Source: Stagonosporopsis chrysanthemi
Lineage: Eukaryota; Ascomycota; Dothideomycetes; Pleosporales; Didymellaceae
DNA length: 28,848 nt
Assembly (NCBI GenBank): GCA_022560025.1
Contig: JAFISE010000286.1
Location: 1 to 28,848, forward strand
Reading direction: 5' to 3'
The number at the start of each line of letters is the position of its first letter. Within the stretch, counting starts at the first letter, position 1. Shown here one piece after another: positions 20,235 through 28,848 of this stretch. The position numbers were made by a program, and so were the translations under genes. Below the pieces are notes generated by a model. That model was not told where the DNA came from. It did no database searches and saw only the letters and a program-made list of their open reading frames with translations.

Positions 20235-20773
20235 CTTTTTTGTGCTGTTGTCAAGCTTATGCGGAGTGATCCAGCTGCAGTGAGCGTGCGGGGAGTCGTT
20301 GGTGGGGGGGGCATCTAGGATCCAAAGGCAATATTAAGGGCTTATTTTTTTTAAAGAACTATAAGACTAGTGTTAGCTACAAATACTGTAGATTGGAGCT
20401 AAGACTAACTACTTTGTAACTGCGAAAAGAGATTTAGTTGATACGTTGTAGGTGTCTAGTAATAGCAGGTTAGAGCTAAAAAAGAGGTCTGTTGTTACTT
20501 GAAAACGATTGCGGAAAGGAGACGAGCTCCTTCATGACGTGAGTTAGACAACGGGTTGGATGTCTAGGAGATGGGGTTTTGTACAGAGATAACAGATGTA
20601 GGAAAAGAACTTATGCAGGAAAAAAGGTGTTCGAGACGGGTATATCCTACCGTCTAACCAGCACCGAAATAAGAAACGCAAAGAAACTGCCCGTTAGTGA
20701 CGGGACACACTGGACGAATACTCATAGTTCAAGAAGAGTGGAATCGGCTGTCGTCCAATCGTGCACCGCCCTC
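20235..20773. other. Intergenic region between the 5S gene and the ATPase gene
   Basis: No gene seen. The part next to 20774 should hold the 3' untranslated region of the minus-strand ATPase gene. G- and T-rich tracts occur at 20300-20350. Confidence 0.5.
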
Positions 20774-22573
20774 TCAATCCTCCTGGCCCTCATCACCATC
20801 ATCACCATCCCCCGGCTTCTCCATAGTCTCGACCTCGACCCTGCCCGTCTCCTCGCCCTTCTTATCCTTGGTAGTGAATTTATACTTGCCGCCGTCCCAC
20901 AGATCCTTAAGCGTCAACTCCTTGGTGCGTCCCAAGCTCTCGATATCGCCGATGCGATCGAGCGTGGCCTCGAGGAACTTTTCGAACCCGGGCTCGGCGC
21001 AGATCTCGTTGAAGGCGCGCTGCATGGGCACGCTGTCGGCGCGCACCATGGCGTGGCTGTCGATGGCGAAGATACTGAGCTCGTGGTGCTGCCGGATGAA
21101 GTCGCTGCGCGTCATGATGAAGCGCGCGCGGTGCAGGGGCAGCTCAGGGAGTATGTGGCCCTGCTGCGGGTCGTAGTTGGATTCCATGTCGGAGTGCATG
21201 TGGTAGAGGGCGTTGGCTAGGACCATGGCTGTGGACTGGGAGGGAAGTTAGGATGGGTGAAGGTCGAAGGGGGGGGGGGGGGGGCAGGTTCTACGTACAG
21301 CGTATTTCTGCTGGTCCATGACGTCGTCGTCCATTTCTTCGCCGAGAATGGCGCAGTTGTTCAGGAACCAGATCTTTTCCATCTCGCAGATGTGGTCGCA
21401 CTTGGCGAGCATGTCTTCGGATTTGGCGACGCGGTTGAGAAACGTGAGGCGCCCTCCTACCTTGTCGTACACTTCCTCGAGCACGGAGTTTGGCGTCCGT
21501 TCGTTCCAGTACTTCATGCGGTAGTTGCGGAGAGCCTGCATTGCGCGGTCTTTGGTCAGGTCTTTGATCTGGTGGACCTCCATGCGCGTGGCGTACTGCT
21601 TGAGACGTTCGAAGACCCAGTACTTGTCCGAGTTGATGATGACGGTCGCGAGGTTGGATGCTGCCCACTGCTCGGCGCGCTGCTGGATGAGTTCGAGGAG
21701 ATCACGGCCGTCTTCGTCGTCGCGTATCAGATGGGCTTGGTTGATGATGAGGATCAGCGGACGGCCTTTCCTTGCGCGACGGCGCAGAGCCACCTTTTCC
21801 AGCTTGTTGAAGGCGCGTTCGATGTCGAGGATGGCGCCGGCGTCGCGGGGCCCACGGATGGAGAACAGAGAGCCGATGTTGTCTTCGTGGTACTCAAAGT
21901 CGAGACACCGACCGAGTCTGACTCGGAAGACCTCGAGGTCTGCGTGCGATTCCATCATGGAGCAGCCTTCACCGTTGGTCTTGGACATGGCGTCGATGAG
22001 CATCGAGCTCTTTCCGGTGCCTTTCTCGCCGAGCAGTAGATGATAGCGGCCCTTGATCTCACCACTGATGATCTTGTTAATTTTATCTTGCTCGTCACGT
22101 GGAATCCATCGGTCGTAGTTGTCTTCACCGTCCAAGATCTCTTTCGCCGAAGGGTCTCTGGGGATCTCCTTGCCATTAGCAGCGAGCTCAAGCACCGGGT
22201 CGCCTTCTCTGAAGGCATTCTCCATCTTCTCGAGGACGTTCCATTTGTAGTACTTGGTGTACGTAATTCCAACGCACCCTAGGATGAAGATACTTGCACC
22301 GGTCGTTGCCGCAGACTCGAACATCTTGAAGGCGGTGCCCTTCCATTTCTCCTTTCGGGCGTCACGCTCGTCCTCGTCTTGGTTCTCGGTGGCATCATCA
22401 ACAGGATTGGGGGTATCATTGCCAGGCGTCGGCGGGCCAGACTGGCCGGTCAGAAAGCGCGGGAGCTGGCGCTGCAACCCCACAGAACCAGCCTGCTGGT
22501 TCGCGTGTAGAAGAGGCCTGGCGATCCGGGACCGCGCAATGGCGCATCTCAATACGGGTCGCAGTATTAGCAT
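20774..22573 (-). CDS. Mitochondrial membrane P-loop (AAA-like) ATPase, two exons
   Basis: ATG at 22573; exon 1 is 22573-21299, the intron 21298-21236 (63 bases, GTACGT donor, CCTAAC branch, CCCAG acceptor), and exon 2 is 21235-20774. This gives 578 residues. The more upstream in-frame codon at 22606 is GTG and was not used. The N-terminus (MLILRPVLRCAIARSRIARP) is an Arg-rich amphipathic presequence typical of mitochondrial import. A single membrane segment lies at about residues 90-107 (TGASIFILGCVGITYTKYY). Walker A is GEKGTGKSS (about 182-190), the Walker B position reads LILIINQAH (about 273-281) and a sensor-1-like stretch reads TVIINSDKYW. The C-terminus is very acidic and Lys/Glu-rich. 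The fold resembles STAND/AAA ATPases of the ATPase_2 type. I do not know a gene name. The gene is divergent from CLU1. Confidence 0.88.
21269..21284 (+). repeat. 16-base homopolymer G within the ATPase intron
   Basis: Sixteen G on the plus strand (C on the coding strand) lie between donor and branch site. It is a likely hotspot for length errors or polymorphism but does not affect the reading frame. Confidence 0.95.
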
Positions 22574-23237
22574 TATGGCGCGCCGGCGCGGGGTGCGTGA
22601 GGTCACACGTGGCAGCAGACGGTGGTCCAGGCACTCAATGGACTAGGAAAGGGAAGAAAAGGAAATGACAGCCTGGATCAAAACAACGCAGAGCGCAGGG
22701 CGATGGAATGGGCCACGCTTTGATGAAGCAGTCACGCAGTGTGGGCAATGCGACGCGTGCAATCTCGTCCCAAAACAGACCAGTGCGGGCCAAGAAGCCC
22801 TCCCGTGCTAGGGGCGACGGCAAGAGGCAGTGCATCACGAGAGCCGGACACAGCGCGCTGCGGTGGGAAAAGTGGTGTTCAGGACGTGCAAGCTTGCACA
22901 CGAGCGACGTCCCAGGCTGCGCCAGGCGAAGCTGCAGGCCGATCCGCCAGGCTGCTGCTGGGGCGGTTACTCGGCAAGACCCTGGTCGAGTGTCCGGAGA
23001 GCTGGAGGGCTGAGGTGCATGCACGTCTTAGCGGGAATAGCCGGCATGTGCAGTTTGAACTTTTTTTCGTGGTGACAGCTAGACTACTAGACCACCGCGA
23101 ACCATCTCCAGAGGGCGCCACTGTACATTGATGCGCTTCTCGTGTATATTATCTTCATCTTCACCATCTCCCGCCGTTCCTTCCTTCTGCAGCCGTTCTT
23201 TTGCAAGTAATTGCGGTTGGTGCTGAGTGCAAGCAAC
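22574..23237. promoter_or_regulatory. Shared divergent upstream region of the ATPase gene and CLU1
   Basis: The 664 bases between the two start codons contain no supported gene; open frames here are GC-driven. A pyrimidine-rich stretch (about 23145-23212) precedes the CLU1 ATG, as is common in filamentous fungal promoters, with CAAGCAAC directly before the ATG. Specific factor sites cannot be named. Confidence 0.5.
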
Positions 23238-26200
23238 ATGTCTGACGCTACCAAGCCTGGTGAGCTCCCCCACACGACGGCGACGGCGACGGCGACGGCA
23301 GCACCGCCAGAGACTGCCGCCGCGCCCATTGGGCTGCGCACGTGATGGCTGACGAGAAAAGCAACAGAGGCTGCCACCGCGCCGGTCGAGGACAAGACGG
23401 CGAATGGCAACGGCAACGGCAATGGCAATGGCAACGGCGAGGCAGAGCAGGCCGAGGACGACGCGGCCAGCGGCATCTTCGCCATCACGGTCAAGCTGCC
23501 GCACGAGCCCTTTGAGGTGCAGATGACCATCTCGACGGCCGAGCAGGTGCAGGACCTGCGCCAGTCCATCATCGAGATGCCGCACACGTTCCAGTACTCG
23601 TGCTTCCACCTCGAGCACGCGGGCCAGCGCATCAACGACTACGTCGAGCTGTCCGAGGTCGAGGGCCTGCAGGCCGGCTCGGAGCTCACGCTGGTCGAGG
23701 ACGCATACACGGAGAAGGAGGCACGGTTACACGTCATCCGCGTGCGCGAGCTGATTGGCGCTGCCGGCGACCGCACCGACGCCCTGCACGGCATCCTGGC
23801 GGGCGTCTCGCTGCACGACACAGTGGGCGCCGCGGGGCAGCCGAGGGACCGCAAAGACACCAAGGACGCCAGGGACTCCAAAGACAAGGAGGACAAGCAG
23901 GACGCCGTCGAGCCCTCGCCGCTCGCCGACTACGACTTCCACGCCGGCGGCGCCGTGCACACGCTTCTGCCGCCCGTGCAGGAGCCCGCCCCCAAGACCA
24001 TCAAGTCCATCGCCGTGTCGCCCTGGAACCCGCCGCCGTACCACCTGCGCTCCAAGGGCCACCTGCTGTACCTGGTCATCAACACCAACGAGAACGAGCA
24101 GCACCACATCACCTCGCACGTCTCCGGCTTCTACGTCAACAAGTCGTCCAATGCCAGCTTCGACCCCGCGCCCCGCGACGGCCCCAAGGCCCGCCACGCC
24201 CACTCGCTGCTGCGCCTGCTCGAGGCCATCTCGCCCTCGTTCAACGACTCGTTCCAGCAGCTGCTCGACCACAATGCCAAGAAGGAGCTGCTCACCATCT
24301 TCCAGCTCTCCAACGCCATCCCCGCGAACCCCTGGCTGGTCCCCGCCCCCAGCTCCGCCCTCACCACACATCAGCCCGACCTCGCGCGGACACAGGAGAG
24401 CTACCTCATCTCGGGCGTCGAGAACACCGAGACCCTGCGCGACTGGAACGAGGAGTTCCAGTCCACCCGCGAGATGCCCAAGGAGGCCGTCCACGACCGC
24501 GTCTTCCGCGAGCGCCTCACCTCGAAGCTGTTCGCCGACTACAACGACGCCGCCACCCGCGGTGCCATGCTGGTAGCCCGCGGCGAGATTGCGCCTCTCA
24601 ACCCCACAGAGGCCAAGGACGCCCAGATCTTCGTCTACAACAACATCTTCTACTCCTTTGGCGCTGACGGTGTCGGTACTTTCGGCACCGAGGGTGGCGA
24701 CGAGGCTGCTCGCGTGGCTGTTGGCAAGGACGTGTTCGGTGTCCGCGCCGTCAATAACCTCGACATCCCCAACCTGTTCACCTCCGGCACCGTCGTCGTC
24801 GACTACCTCGGAAAGCGAATCGTTGGCCAGAGCATCGTTCCCGGAATCTTTAAGCAGCGCGACCCTGGCGAGCACCAGATCGACTACGGCGCGGTTGAGG
24901 GCAAGGAGATTGTCGCAGACGACAAGTCGTTTGTCCCTCTGTTCGAGCAGCTCTCCAAGGCTCTGCGCGTCAAGAAGCACCCCGTATGGGACAAGGACAA
25001 CGTCAGGCACGAGCTGGAGGGCAGTGTCGAGACCAAGGGTCTTATCGGTACTGACGGCAGGCGCTACGCTCTCGACCTCTACCGCCTCACCCCTCTCGAT
25101 GTTGCCTGGATTGAGTCCCACTGGAGCGAGCCGGCCAAGGAGGGCGAGACCAAGAGCTCCGAGAAGGACTACCCCCACCGCATGGCCACCCTCCGTCCCG
25201 AGCTTGTCGAGTCGTACGGCCGTCTGAAGCTCCGCGAGTACGTCAAGAACGAGCTCGAGAAGAAGAAGAAGAAGAGCGCAAAGGAGGAGACCCCAGCGGC
25301 GAAGAAGGCCGAGGAGTCGTCTTCTGAGGAGGAATCTTCGGAAGAGGAGTCTAACGAGGAGTCCGACGAGAAGAAGAAGACTGAGAAGGCCGACAAGGTT
25401 GCCAAGAGCGAAAACAATGCTGATGGCGAGGCTGAGAAGAAGGCCGAGGAGCAAGAGCGCGTCGATATCTCTGGCTTCACGTTCGCTCTCAACCCCGACG
25501 TTTTCTCCGGCCAGAACCCGCAGTCGGAGGAGGACAAGGCCGAGTGGGCCAAGGACGAGGCTGAGGTCCGTGCTGCTTGCGAACACTTGCTCTCCGAGGT
25601 CATTCCTCGCCTGGTTCAGGAGCTCAAGGACGGCGAGGTTGGCTTCCCCATGGACGGCCAGTCTCTCAGCGCTCTCCTGCACAAGCGCGGTGTCAACGTC
25701 CGCTACCTCGGAAAGATTACCGAGCTCGCCGACAAGCCCGACCCGCGTCTGCAGGCCTTGAAGCGTCTTGTCATCCAGGAGATGATTGCTCGTGGTTTCA
25801 AGCACTTTGCCAACTCCAAGCTCCGCAACGTTCCCGCTCCTTTCGCCAACGCCTGCATTGCACACCTCCTCAACTGCTTGTTGGGCGCAGAGGCGAACCC
25901 CAAGCCTGTGGCCGAGTCTGACAGCAGCCTCAAGGCCATTTACCCTGAGGCCGACTTCAGCTTTGAGCAGCTCACTCCCGAGACCCTCAAGGAGGAGGTT
26001 GTTGCGCAGGTCGCTCTTCGCTACCGCTACAACCTCAATGCGCTCGGCGGCAACTGGGTTGAGACTGGCAAGGAGCTGCAGCTGCTCCGTGAGGTCTCGC
26101 TCAAGCTTGGCGTGCAGCTGGAGAGCAAGCAGTACGCCTTCACCAAGGAGGCTCTGTCCAGCACCCCCGCTGCCAAGTCGGCCGCTCCTCAGACCAACGG

Positions 26201-27302
26201 CACCTCGTCTTCTGGCAAGAAGGGCAAGAAGAGCAAGCAGGCCTCGCCGCCTCGCACCGAGAGCCCGGCTCCTACCCGCACAGCACAGACCTTCCACGCT
26301 GACGATGTCCTAAACGTCGTTCCCATCATCAAGGAGGCTTCGCCCAAGAGCTTGCTCGCCGAGGAGGCCCTCGAGGCCGGCCGCATGTCGGTCGCCCAGG
26401 ACCAAAAGGAGCTTGGCCAGGAGCTGCTGCTTGAGTCTCTGCAGCTCCACGAGCAGATCTACGGCGTGCTCCACCCCGAGGTCGCCCGTGCTTACCACAC
26501 CCTGTCGAACCTGCTCTTCAACTTGGAGGACAAGGCGTCTGCTCTGGAGCTGGCCCACAAGGCTGTCATCGTCTCCGAGCGCACTCTTGGTGTTGACCAC
26601 GCCGACACCGTCCTTGCCTACTTCAACCTCGGTCTGTTCGAGCACGCCGCGGGTAACACCAAGGGCGCTCTCGTCTATGTCCGCCACGCCCTCGAGCTGT
26701 GGAAGATCATCTACGGACCCGACCACCCCGACTCCATCACCACCCTCAACAACGCCGCTGTCATGCTGCAGGCCATGAAGCAGTACCACGAGTCGCGCAT
26801 CTGGTTCGAGGCCTCGCTCAAGATTTGTGAGGATGTCTCGGGCAAGAACTCGATCAACACCGCCACCCTGCTGTTCCAGACAGCGCAGTCGCTCGCCCTC
26901 GACAAGGACATGCGCGGTGCCGTCAACCGCATGCGCGAGTCGTACAACATCTTCAAGGACGTCCTCGGCGCCGAGGACCGCAACACTAAGGAGGCCGAGA
27001 GCTGGCTGGAGCAGCTCACCCAGAGCGCCGTCAGCCAGCAGAAGCAGCTCAACGACATCGCCGCCGGCCGCATTCGCCGCGTCCAGCTGACCGGCAGGAA
27101 CCCTCTCCGCCCCGCTGCTGCCACACCCACCGTCAGCGAGCACGCTAACACCGTCGGCGACCCCCAGACCCGCCGCGGCACCGGCGGCGTCGACCAGCGC
27201 AGCATTGACGAGCTGCTCAAGTACATCGAAGGCGACGCGCAGAAGACGCCCACCAAGAAGCGCGGCCAGGCCAACCCCCGCAGGAGGGGCGGCCAGAAGT
27301 AG
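23238..27302 (+). CDS. CLU1: Clustered mitochondria protein CLU1 / TIF31 homologue
   Basis: Exon 1 is 23238-23259 (MSDATKP plus one base), the intron 23260-23367 (108 bases, GTGAGC donor, GCTGAC branch, ACAG acceptor) and exon 2 is 23368-27302. The product is 1318 residues, the usual length for fungal CLU proteins. CLU1 is a cytosolic protein that binds mRNAs of nuclear-encoded mitochondrial proteins, keeps mitochondria distributed, and co-purifies with eIF3 in yeast. In order: an Asn-Gly repeat (about 19-30), the ubiquitin-like CLU N-domain (about 45-135), the GSKIP-like segment (about 219-266), the CLU domain (about 360-635), a highly charged Lys/Glu/Ser linker (about 638-690), the eIF3-p135-like central region (about 700-925), a basic Ser/Pro linker, and kinesin-light-chain-type TPRs (about 1000-1230) with GVDHADTVLAYFNLG and GPDHPDSITTLNNAA. 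The tail is basic (KKRGQANPRRRGGQK). No defect is seen. Confidence 0.97.
23275..23300 (+). repeat. CGACGG hexanucleotide repeat in CLU1 intron 1
   Basis: About four tandem copies of CGACGG lie inside the intron, so length change there would not alter the protein. A separate imperfect hexamer repeat at about 23401-23440 is coding and gives the Asn-Gly stretch. Confidence 0.85.
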
Positions 27303-27632
27303 ACCCACTGTCGCGCGCACAAAAGTCTCTGTTTTGATTCAGCAACGGCCTACTTCTCACTGTAACAACATTGCATCAATTCACAATTCACAATTCACGT
27401 TTTTTGGAATCTTCACAACGACCAAGGCCAATTTTCGGCACTTGGCACGCACGCTTTCTCCCTACACCCCCTTGCATCCGTTGGCTCTTTGCTTCTTTGG
27501 TTTGGCTTTCGCATTGCGCATGGGGGAGTTGGCGAGGTTCGAGGCTTCTTCGAGGTTCGAGGTTCTTCGAGTTTTCGAGGGTTCTAAACTGGGGTTGGTT
27601 GGGTGGGGTCGGAATACTGGCTCCCTTTCTTG
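27303..27632 (+). other. CLU1 3' flank with a TTCGAGG-type short repeat
   Basis: Non-coding. It presumably holds the CLU1 3' untranslated region. Between about 27533 and 27594, GAGGTTCGAGG-like units recur five to six times with irregular spacing. No AATAAA is seen. Confidence 0.5.
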
Positions 27633-28012
27633 CTACTACTACTACTACTACCACCACTGCCTAGATTAGGGGGGCTAGGTACCAAGGCGGCCATGGCATG
27701 GTGACGGTGATGGGGACGATATGTATGAATCAAAGGCTCTCTTCTCACGGAATGATCATGTGTGTGTGATGGAGCGCGGTAAAAGAAACTGAGGCGAGGC
27801 CGCGTGTTGCGGGCGCGATGCTGCTGCTGTTGCTGTTCCTGCTCCCGCTGCTGATACTGCTACTGCACTGTATCGCCACTACCAGGAGTGAGCTTCCACG
27901 GGCCGGTCGCCTGCCCACAGCGTCCTGCACGAAAACACTCCTTCTCCCTTCCCCCTTCCCACGCGATCCGATCCGTTCCATTCGCGCCAAACACTACATC
28001 TATATCTAAATC

Positions 28013-28015
<3 letters not shown>
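27633..28015. other. Intergenic, microsatellite-rich
   Basis: Contains CTA/CCA trinucleotides (27633-27655) and CTG-rich repeats (about 27818-27870). No gene supported. Confidence 0.6.
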
Positions 28016-28081
<66 letters not shown>

Positions 28082-28179
28082 ACCCCCCCCCCCCCCCCCC
28101 CCCTCCCACGGGCCCCTCTCCGTTCCATGCGCCCCCACCACCCCATCTATCTTTAAATCCCCCCCCCCCCCCCCCCCCC
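27954..28179 (+). repeat. Duplicated unit ending in poly-C tracts
   Basis: Unit A (27954-28081) reads CCTTCCCACGCGATCCGATC and so on to CATCTATATCTAAATCTAA, then 66 C. Unit B (about 28097-28179) repeats the same order (CCCTCCCACGGGC, TCCGTTCCAT, CATCTAT, TTAAATC) and ends in 21 C. A 21-C block (28083-28103) lies at the junction after a single A. The (TC)n run at 28180-28195 follows. It may be natural, but long homopolymers are prone to assembly error. Confidence 0.75.
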
Positions 28180-28199
28180 TCTCTCTCTCTCTCTTTCCG

Positions 28200-28610
28200 C
28201 TACAAAACCCCGCACTACAAACATCATACTAACCCCTATCTGCGCAGACATGTGTTGCTATAACACTCACACTCTGGCTCTTCGGGCTTTGGGCTTCGAA
28301 TGTTGGAAACTCTCAACCACATCGTGAATCGTAAAAAGAGGATGCATGTGTGGCAACCGCTTCCGCAATTTAGAGAGGCATGTTTCACCTTCCCATTTTC
28401 ATCCGTATTCGTATACGAATCGTGTTTGTGGCTTCGCGGGTAGGTAGACACCAAGAGCTTATGTGTGTATTTATGTACTGTGTTTACAGCGGGGGTTCGC
28501 GTTAGGAGTCTGGTATTGAGGTGCGGACATCATGGTGCGGATGGCGATGCGGAAAGAAACTGCGCGTGGATGGTTGTTGGTAATCGGAGGGGTTTTGGTA
28601 CTGGTTGTAG
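28200..28610. other. Intergenic region without a recognised gene
   Basis: Short open stretches only. No family, RNA gene or repeat recognised. Confidence 0.5.
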
Positions 28611-28630
28611 GAAGACGGAGATGGAGATCG

Positions 28631-28669
28631 GTGACGGTGACGGTGACGGGGATGGGGATGGGGATGGGG
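28631..28669 (+). repeat. GGTGAC repeat followed by a four-tract GGGGAT repeat
   Basis: Three GGTGAC units run into GGGGATGGGGATGGGGATGGGG (28648-28669): four G4 tracts with two-base loops, an ideal G-quadruplex motif on the plus strand. Confidence 0.9.
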
Positions 28670-28740
28670 ATTCGCGTTTGGCTGCTTGTGTGGTTGTGGG
28701 GTTTGCAGTCTCATGATCTGGGCTTGGAGGTTTGATGACA

Positions 28741-28848
28741 TGATGAGAGATGATGAGAGATGATGAGAGATGATGAGAGATGATGAGAGATGATGAGAGA
28801 TGATGAGAGATGATGAGAGATGATGAGAGATGATGAGAGATGATGAGA
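28741..28848 (+). repeat. 10-bp tandem repeat TGATGAGAGA, at least 10.8 copies
   Basis: Perfect copies of TGATGAGAGA run from 28741 to the window end, with no visible variation; the array continues beyond. Confidence 0.97.

Noticed and set aside
20579..21220. Plus-strand frame opposite the ATPase second exon
   Set aside because: It is antisense to a well-supported exon and has no domain.
22574..22606. More upstream start for the ATPase gene
   Set aside because: The codon at 22606 is GTG; the first ATG in frame is at 22573 and gives a good mitochondrial presequence.
23727..26297. Long minus-strand open frame of 856 codons opposite CLU1
   Set aside because: It is a shadow of the GC-rich coding strand: Leu/Val/Gly-rich composition with no domain, lying wholly inside the clear CLU1 coding exon.
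27860..28141. Minus-strand open frames encoding long poly-Gly, and the matching plus-strand poly-Pro
   Set aside because: They exist only because homopolymer C cannot create stops; no coding signal lies on either side.
1..28848. CRISPR arrays, bacterial operons, ribosome binding sites
   Set aside because: The sequence is eukaryotic with spliceosomal introns. The tandem repeats lack unique spacers of constant length.

Overview
This looks like nuclear DNA of a filamentous ascomycete (Pezizomycotina, probably a dothideomycete; the class is my inference). The reasons are short 50-110 bp introns with GTRNGY donors and CTAAC/CTAAT-type branch sites, a dispersed single 5S rRNA gene, a fungal-length CLU1 gene, a secreted CE5 cutinase-like gene, and fungus-restricted families (ankyrin/CorA-like, AIM9-like phosphotransferase, STAND N-terminal domain). 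Many old open frames are broken only by C-to-T or G-to-A type stops, as expected of repeat-induced point mutation (RIP).

The window splits into two compartments. Bases 1 to about 20000 are a decayed, repeat-rich region. It starts with the 3' half of a Ty3/gypsy chromovirus pol (1-2305), followed by a broken antisense reading frame (2520-3448), a second block of the same minisatellite and a gag-like remnant (about 3950-4660). A 5S-derived repeat lies at 4883-5046. An ankyrin/CorA-like gene (about 6392-11290) has decayed; it was split by a non-autonomous DNA element with 22-bp-period inverted subterminal repeats, and that element in turn holds a 192-bp solo LTR with a perfect GATAA target duplication. 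A 146-bp MITE sits near the end of the same gene. Then come an intact secreted cutinase-like gene (11728-12754), a second 5S-derived repeat (13691-13848), an ankyrin pseudogene (about 14501-15693), an AIM9-like pseudogene (16548-18633, minus) and a STAND N-terminal pseudogene (19354-19854, minus). A complete 5S rRNA gene with TATA box and T-run terminator lies at 20110-20228, close to the compartment edge.

Bases 20774-27302 are a conserved housekeeping block. A mitochondrial P-loop ATPase gene (minus) and CLU1 (plus) are divergently arranged around a 664-bp shared upstream region. Both are intact and spliced. CLU1 family proteins act on nuclear-encoded mitochondrial mRNAs and mitochondrial distribution, so the pair has a mitochondrial theme. 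Beyond CLU1 (27303-28848) I see no gene, only simple repeats: a duplicated unit ending in long poly-C runs, a four-tract G-quadruplex motif, and a 10-bp tandem repeat running off the window end.

The most unusual signals are: (1) two 5S-derived repeats that start at exactly the same internal 5S nucleotide and share about 59 bp of non-5S upstream sequence; (2) an antisense reading frame downstream of pol, with its own TATA box, that has decayed the way coding sequence does; (3) a codon-phased minisatellite present at two separated places of the retroelement. All alignments were made by eye; no database search was possible.
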